DNA of 64,000 bases from UBA7957 sp965222695 (GTDB lineage: Bacteria; Pseudomonadota; Gammaproteobacteria; Granulosicoccales; Granulosicoccaceae): contig OZ244967.1 in assembly GCA_965222695.1 (NCBI GenBank), forward strand, positions 4,278,001 to 4,342,000, written 5' to 3'. Both the position numbers and the translations under genes were made by a program. Within the stretch, counting starts at the first letter, position 1. Every line of letters begins with the position of its first letter. The notes under the pieces were generated by a model that saw only the letters and a program-made list of their open reading frames with translations, was not told the origin of the DNA and did no database searches. Positions 17,323 to 26,410 of this stretch are shown here, piece by piece.

Positions 17323-17968
17323 TGCCGCCTTTGTCTGTCAAATGGAACAGGTGCTGGACGTTTACAAGAGGGAGTACGACCCAGACTATCCAGTGGTTTG
17401 CATGGATGAGACCACCAAGCAATGTACACGTGAGGTTCGCAAGCCGATTCCGCCTTCACCGGGACAGACAGAGCGCTACGATGGAGAATATGAACGCAAT
17501 GGTGTGGCTCATTTGCTGTTGTTCTATGCGCCTCTGGAGAACTGGCGTAGAGTGCAAGTGGCAGGGAATCATGCGGCAAGTGAGTGGGCTGAAGGTGTGC
17601 GACGCCTGGTGCAGGAGGACTATCGGCATGCGGAAAAAATCACCTTGGTGATGGATAACCTTAGCACACATACTGGCGCCTCATTGTACAAAGCATTCCC
17701 GCCAGAGCTTGCTCACAGTCTGCTCAGCAAACTCGAATTTATCTACACACCGAAGCATGGAAGCTGGCTGAACATGGCGGAGTGCGAATTCAGCGTGCTG
17801 GCTCGACAGTGCCTAGATCGTCGCATTGCTGATAGAGAAACCCTTACACAGGAGGTTGAGCAATGGGAGCAGATACGCAACGAAAATACGAAACCGGTAG
17901 ATTGGCGCTTCACAACAGAGCAAGCAAGGATAAAACTGAAACGTCTTTACCCGAATGTTTCAGATTGA
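17297..17968 (+). CDS. IS630 transposase, catalytic frame (DDE)
   Basis: The catalytic half of the transposase carries the three acidic residues in VVCMDETTKQC, LVMDNLSTH and PKHGSWLNMAECEF, all intact. The frame is open upstream of its first ATG through sequence encoding IKPWQKRMWCIPAQG, the natural continuation of the N-terminal frame. The two were therefore once, or still are by frameshifting, one protein. The overlap with the N-terminal frame is 26 bp. Nothing shows whether this copy still moves. Confidence 0.85.
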   Translation: MWCIPAQGNAAFVCQMEQVLDVYKREYDPDYPVVCMDETTKQCTREVRKPIPPSPGQTERYDGEYERNGVAHLLLFYAPLENWRRVQVAGNHAASEWAEGVRRLVQEDYRHAEKITLVMDNLSTHTGASLYKAFPPELAHSLLSKLEFIYTPKHGSWLNMAECEFSVLARQCLDRRIADRETLTQEVEQWEQIRNENTKPVDWRFTTEQARIKLKRLYPNVSD

Positions 17969-17975
17969 CTGACTA

Positions 17976-18200
17976 CTAGCAGCATGAACCCCGATCAAGT
18001 TGGATGGGTGGGCAGGCCACGGTTCCGTAGGAGCAAAAGACGCAACAATCCCCTTTAAGCGGTGTCAGCAGTTCCCTGCAGTTTTCACATTCATAGTACC
18101 ACTGGCAGGCGTTTGTCGGCATGATTTCACGCTTTTTATGGCTGCATCTGGGACAGGTGATAGTTGACTCACGATTAATCCCGGATTTCAAATTTTTCAT
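17976..18200 (-). CDS. GDCCVxC-domain small cysteine-rich protein
   Basis: This 74-residue protein has two CxxC-type metal-binding pairs: CPRCSHKK near residue 16 and CENCRELL near 38. The signature GDCCVFCSYGTVACPPIQ follows near residue 50. The signature defines a small family annotated in heavy-metal resistance contexts; its function is not established. The last three bases of the gene, the TAG stop, coincide with the IS630 boundary and its TA duplication. The native end may thus have been altered, though the signature is complete. The gene is single, with no metal regulator nearby. Confidence 0.72.
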   Translation of the reverse strand: MKNLKSGINRESTITCPRCSHKKREIMPTNACQWYYECENCRELLTPLKGDCCVFCSYGTVACPPIQLDRGSCC

Positions 18201-18324
18201 CGCCTTTCCGCCTTTTCAAACCTTGCAGTATCAGCCGTTTCAGCGTGCTGCTTCAGGCATATCATCACGCCCCGATCAATCCTTCGGATCATGATAACAG
18301 AACGGCGTTTTGTTCCGAAGTTCC

Positions 18325-20511
18325 CTAACCGGCTTTTCGTAAACCGTCTTCCTCGGATGAGCTGTTTTTGAAGAACTTCATCCGATCGCGAAGATGGGCA
18401 ATTTGCTCGACCGATTCTTCACTTTTTTCCGTAGCCATACTCGCCAAAGTGGCGTTTTGTTGAGTGGATCGGCCCAGATCATCTATAGCAAGACTGACAT
18501 TATCTATAGTCTGAGTTTGTTCTTTGCCGGCTTTGGATATTTGCGATACGGCATCTACAACTTCATTGATGCAGTTTACAATCACTTCCAGTGTTTCTCC
18601 GGACTGGTGAACGAGCTGGCTGCCGCTTTGAACTTTTTCCGCACTGTCTTCAATCAGCTTTTTAATTTCCATTGCCGCTTCGGCGCTTCTGTTGGCCAGA
18701 ACTCTTACCTCACTGGCGACGACCGAAAACCCCTTGCCGTGTTTTCCCGCCCGGGCCGCTTCCACCGATGCATTTAATGCCAAAAGGTTGGTTTGAAAAG
18801 CTATTTCATCGATAACGGCAATAATTTGCACTACCTGCCTGGTAGAGTTACTGATATTTTGCATGGCATCCACGGCCTGTAATACGATCTGTCGTCCCTG
18901 CTCGGCCTGGTTGCTGGTTTGGTTTGCCAGTTTGTCTGCCGTTGTGGCGAAAAAAGAAATATTACGCAGACTGTCGGTCAACTCCAGGATGTTTGATGAT
19001 GCGACGTTCAGGTTAGTGACGGTCTCGTTCGATCTCTCATTAAGATCCTGATTACCTTTGCTGATCTCGTGTGATGCATTGCCAACGGAGCTGATAACAT
19101 TGGAGATATCGAGTAATACTTGCTGTATTTTATCAATGGATACATTGAGCGCATCGCTTAAGGTGTACAGCTGGCCGGGATACCGGCTCAGCACGCGCCG
19201 GGTCAGATCGCCGTCCTTCTGGTGAACGACAACCCCGGTTATTTCATTCAGCGATGATTCAAGATAGGCGAGAGAATCATTAACAGCTTCTTTCAAACGA
19301 TTGAGATCTCCGCCAGCGTCAACCTCAACACGTTTGTCAAACTCGCCGCGACTCATCCCCTCCATCACCTCCGTGATGCCTGAGAACGTGGAATTCAGAC
19401 TGCCCAGCATTGACTTCACGGACTCGCCCAACTGACCCCGCAGCGAACCTTCAAGATTCACGCTGAAATCGCCTTTTTCCATGGCCAGCATTAACTTTTC
19501 GAGTTCCTGCACCGTACGCTCAACCCGGTTGGCTGTCTTGTTCACACTGTCTTTAAGCTCGTCGAGTTCGTCGTCGAAGCTATCCTCGACCCGTTGGCTG
19601 AAGTCTCCTTTGGAAATTTTATCCAAGACAGAGTTGCATTTGGAAACGGCCTTGACAACGTTTGCGTGTTTGGCCTGTATTTCGGACGTTTGTTCGAGCA
19701 AGCGACTCTGGGTTCGCCGTGTCCTACGCACCAGTAACAGTGATAACAAGACCAGCGCACCACCAATGGTATAGTCAATCAGCAAAAAGGTATCCATCAG
19801 GTTGATGGCTTCGAATCGCTTTGATTCGTATAGATCGATCAAGGCGCTCGGCTCCTTCAGGCTATCTAATGACTCTTCGATGTGAGTGATTATTAACGGC
19901 AGTTGCGTTTGCAGTGAACTGTAGATCTTGGAATGTAAAAGGAGATTGCCGATATCGGATGGATTGACAGTGGGGAAACCGCTGAGTTTTTCCGTGATTG
20001 CCTGGATCTCGCTACCGGTCGCACCCTTGGAAACTATATCCCTTAATTGATACAAGTTGACCACGACGGCCTGGTTGCCCGACGCAGCGGCACGGATTTT
20101 GTCCGACAGCTCTTCGGTATTTTGCCGGGAATTTCTGAGCAATCCGGCAAAACGCTTAAAGTGATTCACCCTCTCTTCCAGGCTGCTCCACTTATCAGTG
20201 AATGTGTCGATGAGCCTATCACGGGAATCGATAAATTCGGTATCGACAAAAGCCGGTGCATGTCGGATCATCTTGATGTATTTTCTGACATGCTGTAGAT
20301 CGGACTCCAAAAAATCATAGTGTGGAACCAGACCCAGGTGAATCTCAAGAATCTTGTGATTAAGATGTTTTGTTTTATTGTTCAGCTCGTTCAGAGTCTT
20401 TAAATATTGCGAATCAAATTGCTTGTCAAAACTGGGTTTACTCAATCCCATAACAGCCAGGCATATTGCAAGTCCGACAATAAAAAATTTAATACCGTTT
20501 TCACTGTTCAC
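18325..20511 (-). CDS. Methyl-accepting chemotaxis protein
   Basis: The 728-residue receptor has a first membrane helix at about residues 9-25, a mostly helical periplasmic domain of about 215 residues, and a second helix at 242-261. The periplasmic domain shows LVPHYDFLESDLQ, reminiscent of all-helical DAHL sensors. HAMP-like repeats fill about residues 265-465; they are more extensive than one HAMP, with three similar GDFSxxxE/GEFDKRVE units. The signalling hairpin tip is DEIAFQTNLLALNASVEAARAG. No C-terminal CheR tether is visible. The ligand is unknown. No other chemotaxis genes are in the window. Confidence 0.92.
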   Translation of the reverse strand: MNSENGIKFFIVGLAICLAVMGLSKPSFDKQFDSQYLKTLNELNNKTKHLNHKILEIHLGLVPHYDFLESDLQHVRKYIKMIRHAPAFVDTEFIDSRDRLIDTFTDKWSSLEERVNHFKRFAGLLRNSRQNTEELSDKIRAAASGNQAVVVNLYQLRDIVSKGATGSEIQAITEKLSGFPTVNPSDIGNLLLHSKIYSSLQTQLPLIITHIEESLDSLKEPSALIDLYESKRFEAINLMDTFLLIDYTIGGALVLLSLLLVRRTRRTQSRLLEQTSEIQAKHANVVKAVSKCNSVLDKISKGDFSQRVEDSFDDELDELKDSVNKTANRVERTVQELEKLMLAMEKGDFSVNLEGSLRGQLGESVKSMLGSLNSTFSGITEVMEGMSRGEFDKRVEVDAGGDLNRLKEAVNDSLAYLESSLNEITGVVVHQKDGDLTRRVLSRYPGQLYTLSDALNVSIDKIQQVLLDISNVISSVGNASHEISKGNQDLNERSNETVTNLNVASSNILELTDSLRNISFFATTADKLANQTSNQAEQGRQIVLQAVDAMQNISNSTRQVVQIIAVIDEIAFQTNLLALNASVEAARAGKHGKGFSVVASEVRVLANRSAEAAMEIKKLIEDSAEKVQSGSQLVHQSGETLEVIVNCINEVVDAVSQISKAGKEQTQTIDNVSLAIDDLGRSTQQNATLASMATEKSEESVEQIAHLRDRMKFFKNSSSEEDGLRKAG

Positions 20512-20542
20512 TTTGAATTCCGTTTCTTAATGTGTTTTGAGT

Positions 20543-21568
20543 TTAATCGTGTATTACTTCGCCGGTCAGGCTATGCAGAAAAGCTTCTATATAGGCAACA
20601 TCGTCGTCCGTCAGGGTTCTGCCCAGCTGTACCGTTCCCATAATGCGAATCGCCGTGGCCAGATCCGGCGCGGCCCCGTTGTGAAAATACGGCGCGGTCA
20701 GGGCGACATTGTGCAGGGAAGGCACTTTGAAAACCGCTTTATCCATGATATCGCCGGTTACTGAATATCTTCCTTTATCCGCGTCGGACTTCATTTCGTA
20801 GTAAGACTGGATAGCGCCGAATTTCTGATAAAGATTTCCGCCGACATTGATACCCTGATGACACGCTACGCAGCCGTAACGTTTAAACCGATCATAACCA
20901 TGCCTGGCTTTGTGTGATATGGCTGTAGTTTCACCCGATAAATACCGGTCAAAGGGAGACGGGGTAATCAGGGTCTTCTCGAATGACGCGATCGCGTGGG
21001 TTATTCGCTCCTGCGTGATTTCCCTGTCGCCGTACACTGCTTTGAAGTCTTCGTCGTAATCGCCTGCCTGCTTCAGTGAGTCGATGACCTCGTCCCATTC
21101 GGCACCCATTTCGATGGGGTTGGTTACGGGCCCTGCGGCCTGTTCCTGCAAATCTTTCGCCCGACCGTCCCAGAACTGTGCAAGATTAAAAGCTGCGTTC
21201 AGCACACTGGGTGCATTGATACTGCCGACTTTGCCATCAATTCCCTCGGAAAACATCAAGCCATCGTCGCCACCCTGGGTTAGGTCGTGGCACGATGCAC
21301 AGGAAATGCTACCGTCACCTGAGAGCCGGGTATCGTTATACAAGCGTTTGCCCAGATGTTTCAGCGCCGGTGAGACATTGATTTGTGCCGGATCCGGCAG
21401 GGCGCGGATGGGCTCTTTGCCATTAATGTCACGGTTTTTGCCAAGCTCCAGCATGACGACTTCTTGCTGAAGCCTATTAAACATACTTTTTTCAGGGTTA
21501 ATATCGCAAGCCGAAAGACTTGCAACGATTACAGAGACAAGAAATGCGGTTATCAGGTTCTTAAACAT
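20543..21568 (-). CDS. Di-haem cytochrome c peroxidase, lipoprotein form
   Basis: The protein matches the bacterial di-haem cytochrome c peroxidase/MauG family, which reduces hydrogen peroxide in the periplasm with electrons from small cytochromes. Haem motifs are CASCHD (about residue 90) and CVACHQG (about residue 230). The conserved FWDGRAKDLQEQA, GPVTNPIEMG and FKVPSLHNVALTAPYFHNG blocks are present. The N-terminus ends in LSAC, a lipobox, so the enzyme is probably membrane-anchored. The ATG at 21568 gives the cleaner lipoprotein signal; another lies 6 codons upstream, and neither has a strong ribosome site. Confidence 0.9.
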   Translation of the reverse strand: MFKNLITAFLVSVIVASLSACDINPEKSMFNRLQQEVVMLELGKNRDINGKEPIRALPDPAQINVSPALKHLGKRLYNDTRLSGDGSISCASCHDLTQGGDDGLMFSEGIDGKVGSINAPSVLNAAFNLAQFWDGRAKDLQEQAAGPVTNPIEMGAEWDEVIDSLKQAGDYDEDFKAVYGDREITQERITHAIASFEKTLITPSPFDRYLSGETTAISHKARHGYDRFKRYGCVACHQGINVGGNLYQKFGAIQSYYEMKSDADKGRYSVTGDIMDKAVFKVPSLHNVALTAPYFHNGAAPDLATAIRIMGTVQLGRTLTDDDVAYIEAFLHSLTGEVIHD

Positions 21569-21717
21569 GAGACTGTCCGTGTCCATATCAGAGTAGTACT
21601 GTTTTCAACGTTCATCAGAAAGTGGGGTCCGATGCAAATATTCAATACGCTGGGACATTTTCCAGCTTATCGGCAGAAATGTTAAGATTGTTAACTTCTT
21701 CTGATTTGTCTCTCTGA

Positions 21718-21936
21718 TTCGCTACAGTTCAAGGCCTTGGCGAACAACTCGCCGCCGAATATGCAGTGGATGCGTTGTTTGATTCGGGTGCCAGGTGCGA
21801 ACACCGGATTCAAACCTCAAGCGCGAAGGCTCAGCTTCATTTTCTGAAGCAGGCTGGTGCGGAATTTAATTTTGCAACGGCCTTGCAACTGGCATTGGAA
21901 AGCCACAGATTGAAGATATCGGTGGACCGGAATTAA
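21718..21936 (+). pseudogene. Orphan coding remnant of about 72 codons
   Basis: A plus-strand frame from about 21718 to the TAA at 21934 shows gene-like codon use and an amphipathic pattern (GLGEQLAAEYAVDALFDSG, later FLKQAGAEFNFATALQLALE). An in-frame TGA lies just upstream and there is no ATG with a ribosome site before it. It looks like the 3' end of a lost gene, or a GTG/TTG-started small gene. I do not recognise the family. The rest of 21587-21945 holds nothing I can name. Confidence 0.35.
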
Positions 21937-21945
21937 AGTTCGCTT

Positions 21946-23967
21946 CTAATTCCAGCCGCTTGCGCTCGGGGGCGATTTTAACAGCTTTTTCTCCAGTTCA
22001 TCAGCCGGCACGGGCTTGCTGAACAAAAAGCCTTGCAATTCCTGGCATCCTTTCTCTTTCAGAAGATCCACCTGGTGTTCGTCTTCAACCCCTTCCGCGA
22101 TCAGACCGAGATTTAGACTGTGCGCCAGGGCGGAAATCGCGCTTGTGATCGCGACATCTTTATCGTTAATCGCAAGATCCCGGATAAAGGAGCGATCGAT
22201 CTTTAAGTAATCGACCGGAAATCGCTTCAAGTAACTGAGGGAAGAGTAGCCCGATCCAAAATCGTCGATTGACAGAACAACCCCCAGCTCTTTCAGTTCG
22301 TGCATGACACTGATGGCATAGTCAGTGTCTTCGACAAACATGCTTTCCGTTAATTCCAATTCGAGGTATTGCGGGCTCAGACCGGATGACTTGAGTGCTT
22401 CACGAACTGAATCTATAAGAGCTCTGTTGCGAAATTGTCTTGCAGAGATATTTACGGACATGCGCAATGGCTGTAAGCCAGCGGTGATCCAGGCTTGTGT
22501 TTGCAGGCAAGCGGTGGATATCACCCAGTCCCCGACAGTAGTGATTAATCCGGTATCCTCCAATACCGGAATAAACTCATTGGGCGGAATCAGCCCTTTC
22601 TCCGGATGGTTCCACCTTAGCAGAGCCTCGACGCTGGTCATTGCTCTTGAATGCGTATGCACCTTGGGTTGATAGAACAGAACAAACTGTTCCTTTTGGA
22701 TTGCCTTTTGCAGATCGGTTTCCATACTGAGCCGCTCGGAAGCAATCATATTCATTTCCGAAGAATAGAACTCAAACTGATTTTGTCCGGTTTGCTTTGC
22801 ACGGTACATGGCGGAATCGGCCTCTTTCACCAGTTCCTCGATGTCACATCCCGCTTTTGGAAAGGTAGTAATGCCGATACTCATGTTGACAATCACTTCG
22901 TGACTGTCCAAGGCTACGGGCTTAGTCATGGTTTTCAGGATTCTGTTGGCCAGAATGGCGGCCCCTTCGCCTCTTTCAAGGTCTTCCATAATCACCATGA
23001 ATTCATCCCCGCTGATACGGAAGGCTAAATCAGTCTCACGCATGCACTTTTGAATACGCGATGCAGTCACACGCAGTAGCTGATCTCCAGCATCGTGACC
23101 GAGGCTATCGTTAACCAATTTGAAGCGATCCAAATCAAGAAACATGATTGCCCCGTTCTTTTGGTGGCGTTTTGCCCGGCTGATGGCCTCTTCCATTCGT
23201 TCTACAAAACTGTCCCTGTTTGGAAGGCCGGTAAGGGAATCATGATAAGCCTGATGGCGGATTTTATCTTCATTTTCCTTGCGTGCAAGCTCTTGTGTTT
23301 CAATGATATTGTCGGCGCGTTTGACGATTCCGAACAAAAACAGATAGAGAAGCGCAAGTAGAGAAAATACACCGGCTGTGATTTTTCTCTGTGCAGAAGC
23401 CAGTTCATCGATCAAGGCAGTGACATCCGAATAGACTTCGAAAACTGCAACCACAGGCCCGTTTTCCTGCTCACGTACCGGAATATACGAAGCAATCAGG
23501 TTTCGGTCTGAAATTACTTGCTCCAAAGCATGAAACTTATCGCGAAAAGTAATTTCACTGATTACCTGTCCGGCCTTGGCCTGCAGATAGCCCGCGGTAT
23601 TGCTTTTATCTTTTCCGATCTGTCCGGGGTCAGTGGAAAATACCGTTATGCCGTTCAAATTGAAGATCTTAACCTTAACAACCTGAGTGCCTTTCATTTG
23701 CTTTTCGGTAAGCGCCTGAAGACGGGAGAGTTCCGGTTTCCGGAGTAGTTCATCAGCCGATGTGAATGACATTGACAGATCCACAAATTCGGAGAACTCA
23801 TCCCAGATGGAATTGGCAAAACTGCGGGTGAGATCCAGGTTAGCGCGAGTCTGGTGATTCACCAGGGTCTGCATGGCAAGGTGACGAAAGAAAAACGATA
23901 GCGCTACTATGACAACGGCTACGCCGATCAGACTGGCGACTGAATAATAGCGGCTTAACTTAAACAT
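21946..23967 (-). CDS. GGDEF-EAL cyclic-di-GMP enzyme with sensor domain
   Basis: The 673-residue membrane protein has an N-terminal helix, a periplasmic domain of about 170 residues, and a second helix (LLALLYLFLFGIV). A GGDEF domain with RISGDEFMVI follows, then an EAL domain. SGDEF is a common active variant. The EAL domain keeps EALLRW, ELTESMF and DDFGSGYSSL with LKIDRSFI, so phosphodiesterase activity is expected. Whether it makes or degrades cyclic-di-GMP in vivo cannot be told. The start at 23967 is set by GGGAGG 10 bases upstream; the longer frame to 24012 lacks such a site. The gene stands alone. Confidence 0.92.
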   Translation of the reverse strand: MFKLSRYYSVASLIGVAVVIVALSFFFRHLAMQTLVNHQTRANLDLTRSFANSIWDEFSEFVDLSMSFTSADELLRKPELSRLQALTEKQMKGTQVVKVKIFNLNGITVFSTDPGQIGKDKSNTAGYLQAKAGQVISEITFRDKFHALEQVISDRNLIASYIPVREQENGPVVAVFEVYSDVTALIDELASAQRKITAGVFSLLALLYLFLFGIVKRADNIIETQELARKENEDKIRHQAYHDSLTGLPNRDSFVERMEEAISRAKRHQKNGAIMFLDLDRFKLVNDSLGHDAGDQLLRVTASRIQKCMRETDLAFRISGDEFMVIMEDLERGEGAAILANRILKTMTKPVALDSHEVIVNMSIGITTFPKAGCDIEELVKEADSAMYRAKQTGQNQFEFYSSEMNMIASERLSMETDLQKAIQKEQFVLFYQPKVHTHSRAMTSVEALLRWNHPEKGLIPPNEFIPVLEDTGLITTVGDWVISTACLQTQAWITAGLQPLRMSVNISARQFRNRALIDSVREALKSSGLSPQYLELELTESMFVEDTDYAISVMHELKELGVVLSIDDFGSGYSSLSYLKRFPVDYLKIDRSFIRDLAINDKDVAITSAISALAHSLNLGLIAEGVEDEHQVDLLKEKGCQELQGFLFSKPVPADELEKKLLKSPPSASGWN

Positions 23968-24180
23968 TTTTAATACTCCTCCCTGGAGTGCTATCGGGCG
24001 ACAAGGAATCATATCAATGCTGTTGTGTAATATTCCCTGTTGATTGAGCGCATTTGCGGGATCTACTTCGATAATTCGGCAGATTAACGTCTGACTGTAT
24101 AGTTTCTTTAGCTATCGGGTGATCGGGGAGCCTCTGCGGTCCTGCGTCTTTATACTTGATCTTTGTATAATCCGCTGGCT

Positions 24181-25158
24181 TCAAATTCGGGTTGCATGTA
24201 TTTTCTTCATCCTGGATTGAATCGGTGTTTCTCCGACAGTCTGTTTCCAAAGCCTTCTGAACTGTCGATCGGATCCGAAACCCGCTTTGTCCGCAATCTG
24301 TTGGAGAGTGATTCCCGGGTTACCCAGCATTTCCTGCACAAGTGCCATTCTGAGTTTTTGTAAATAGGCGTTGATGGTGATGCCCGTTTGTTCTCTGAAT
24401 ACGCGGCTCAGATGACGTTCGCTGAGATGAATTTCTGTAGCCAGTGTCTTGACCGACCAGTGTTTGCCGGGATCGCTGGACAATAAATCCTGGGCCCTGT
24501 GCACCTTCGGATGAATGTGGTGACGATATTGTAAATGCACGGAAAGCTGCGGATCATCACCGGTCCGGCGCAGATACAGGACCATATCACGTGCGATCGT
24601 GGTTGTGATTTGATGATCCCAATACTGGCTGATCAGATACAGGCATAGGTCGATCCCCGCTGTAATACCGGCGCTCGTCCAGATTGAACCATCTCCGACA
24701 AACAGTCGGTTATCCAGGATCTGGGAATCGGGTGAGACCTGTTGTAACACTTCAATCAGCTGGTGGTGAGTCGTGCATCGCTTTTGCCTCAGCAGGCCGG
24801 CCTGCCCGATCAGCAGGGCTCCTGAGCAAATACCGCCCAGCAGATACCGCTCCCAATCATGCTTCCGTAGCCACTTGATGGCAGCATCTGCGGCAGCGCC
24901 TTCGAAGAGTTGATTATCCCGCGCGCTACCGATGACAAACACCCAGCTATCTGCCGTCAATTCAGCCGGCAGAGGCTCCAGATAGTGCAGATGAATTCCC
25001 TGCTCGGCAGTCACCCGGGACTGCGGCCCGATAAAATGCAACCGTAAATTTTCCAACTCTTGCGGATGACTGAATACCTGTACCGGCCCGGCCAGATCAA
25101 GGATGTGAACCTTTGGCAGAATAAGGAAATAAACGTCAGTCGGCTTTAACAACCGCAT
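24181..25158 (-). CDS. GlxA-type AraC-family transcriptional regulator
   Basis: The regulator joins an N-terminal DJ-1/PfpI-like domain and a C-terminal AraC DNA-binding domain. The first has YFLILPKVHILDLAGPVQVF, GGICSGALLIGQAGLL with the nucleophile-elbow-like cysteine, and WTSAGITAGIDLCLYLI. The second has two helix-turn-helix units, HLSERHLSRVFREQTG and LQQIADKAGFGSDRQFRRLWK. The ATG at 25158 is preferred because it starts the domain directly; the frame is open to 25227. It overlaps the stop of the isochorismatase gene by about 23 bp, so that hydrolase is its likely target or partner. Confidence 0.87.
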   Translation of the reverse strand: MRLLKPTDVYFLILPKVHILDLAGPVQVFSHPQELENLRLHFIGPQSRVTAEQGIHLHYLEPLPAELTADSWVFVIGSARDNQLFEGAAADAAIKWLRKHDWERYLLGGICSGALLIGQAGLLRQKRCTTHHQLIEVLQQVSPDSQILDNRLFVGDGSIWTSAGITAGIDLCLYLISQYWDHQITTTIARDMVLYLRRTGDDPQLSVHLQYRHHIHPKVHRAQDLLSSDPGKHWSVKTLATEIHLSERHLSRVFREQTGITINAYLQKLRMALVQEMLGNPGITLQQIADKAGFGSDRQFRRLWKQTVGETPIQSRMKKIHATRI

Positions 25159-25696
25159 AATCTTCGGCTCGCGTGATACGGGCAAATCGGCCGGAAAGCA
25201 CCAGCTCAGTCTTTTCGCGAATATCATCGGAACTGAATTGCTTTGCGGATATGGGGTGCTTCATGGAAAACGTCAGTGTCGCATCGCTGACAAAATCCAC
25301 ATTGAATCCCAGATCGCTGGCCACACGGGCAGTTGTTTCGCAACACTGTTCCGTTCGTATTCCGCTGATCAACAATCGGGTGATCCGGTTTTCGTTTAAC
25401 CACTCCTGCAGCCCGCTATCGGTCAGAGCGTTATGAACCTTTTTGTTGAATACCGGATCATGTTTCTGTCGGTCAACCCAGTCCATGGATTCGACATGTC
25501 CCGATGAGGGATCGAAAGGTCCGCCATCCCGCTGAATATGGAGGATATGCACGATCGGCCAGTTTCGGCCTCGCGCATGAGAAATCAATCGCTCAAGTGT
25601 CGTGCTGAAATCGTTTATCTCGCGGTCATCCCAGTAGGGAGCATGATAAAACGATTTTTGCACATCGATCACAAGTAAAGCAGTTTTTTCGTCCAT
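25136..25696 (-). CDS. Isochorismatase-family cysteine hydrolase
   Basis: The 186-residue hydrolase shows the family triad. The aspartate is in LLVIDVQKSF, a lysine lies in the expected middle position (the NKKVHNAL region), and the cysteine is in GIRTEQCCETTAR. The family cleaves amides or enol ethers, for example nicotinamide, N-carbamoyl compounds or isochorismate; the sequence does not choose among them. Length is typical. The gene overlaps the GlxA-type regulator downstream and the two form an operon. About 160 bp upstream, in DNA otherwise without genes, lies the MITE. Confidence 0.87.
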   Translation of the reverse strand: MDEKTALLVIDVQKSFYHAPYWDDREINDFSTTLERLISHARGRNWPIVHILHIQRDGGPFDPSSGHVESMDWVDRQKHDPVFNKKVHNALTDSGLQEWLNENRITRLLISGIRTEQCCETTARVASDLGFNVDFVSDATLTFSMKHPISAKQFSSDDIREKTELVLSGRFARITRAEDYAVVKAD

Positions 25697-25862
25697 CGAT
25701 TTATCCTGTATTGAATGGGGATGAACAATTGTAGTCTCTACGAATGCAAATCAGTATACCGGTGACAGACTATGTTCGGCCAAATACAGACATTGACAAA
25801 GTTTTACGCGCTGAATTCGCGAAATAATCACACGTTCTTCGATACTATGCATACCCATCCTA

Positions 25863-26126
25863 GTAGTCCGTCCACTTGATAAGTTCGGGTTCAGCGGGCC
25901 TGACTGCGTTCGCAGCAAGGCGCTGTTGCGAAGACATAGTTGGGCTACGTCGAGCAATAGCCACGCAGTCTGCGGGCGCAGTCAGGCCCGCCCGAAGGGA
26001 GCTGCAGAGCCGTCCCACAGCGGCGTTGCTGCTCTTGATAATGGAACAACCATTGTCTGCGAGCAGCGCCTTGCTGTGAAACGGCTCTGCGGCTCTGAAC
26101 CCGTACTTATCAAGTGGACGGACTAC
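25863..26126. mobile_element. IS630-related MITE with internal hairpins
   Basis: A 264-bp non-coding element has near-perfect terminal inverted repeats of about 30 bp starting GTAGTCCGTCCACTTGATAA, flanked by TA on both sides (25861-25862, 26127-26128). The ends resemble those of the IS630 at 16756. Inside are two large hairpins. One pairs 25894-25908 with 25977-25991 perfectly (15 bp). The other pairs 26004-26013 with 26081-26090 and continues inward with mismatches. A truncated relative lies at 16682. The remaining sequence up to 26410 shows nothing I can name. Confidence 0.85.
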
Positions 26127-26410
26127 TAGAACCAATTCCAGCCTCTGGTTAAGGCGTGTCCGAAAATAAAACAATATTTTCCATTGCACACAGATCGGCT
26201 AACCAATATCAGGAAAACGTATGAATTGGTTTTTTAGTGTGTAAATCAGTACCGCGATAAAACTGATGAGTTTTGGTGTAGAATTTCATCTGTCCGCCTC
26301 CTGTTTGGCGTCTTTTCGGGCGCAACGGGCATGAGTCCATAAGTGTTAACAGGCCATAGCAAGCTGACCGGACCTTCGTAAGCTACGCTTGCATCGCCAC
26401 GGAGCAAATC

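Larger units (their letters stand above)
16756..17976 (+). mobile_element. IS630-family insertion sequence
   Basis: The terminal inverted repeats start GTAGTCAGTCA at both ends and extend about 27 bp with mismatches, ending in TTCGGG. They are flanked by a TA dinucleotide on each side (16754-16755 and 17977-17978), the signature target duplication of IS630. The 1221-bp element contains a transposase split into two overlapping frames. It sits directly against a truncated MITE on the left and the end of a small metal-resistance-type gene on the right. Confidence 0.9.

Noticed and set aside
17986..18020. Right end of the truncated MITE beyond the IS630
   Set aside because: TGAACCCC and ATCAAGTTGGATGG loosely resemble the MITE right end, but the match needs several gaps and lies inside the GDCCVxC coding sequence.
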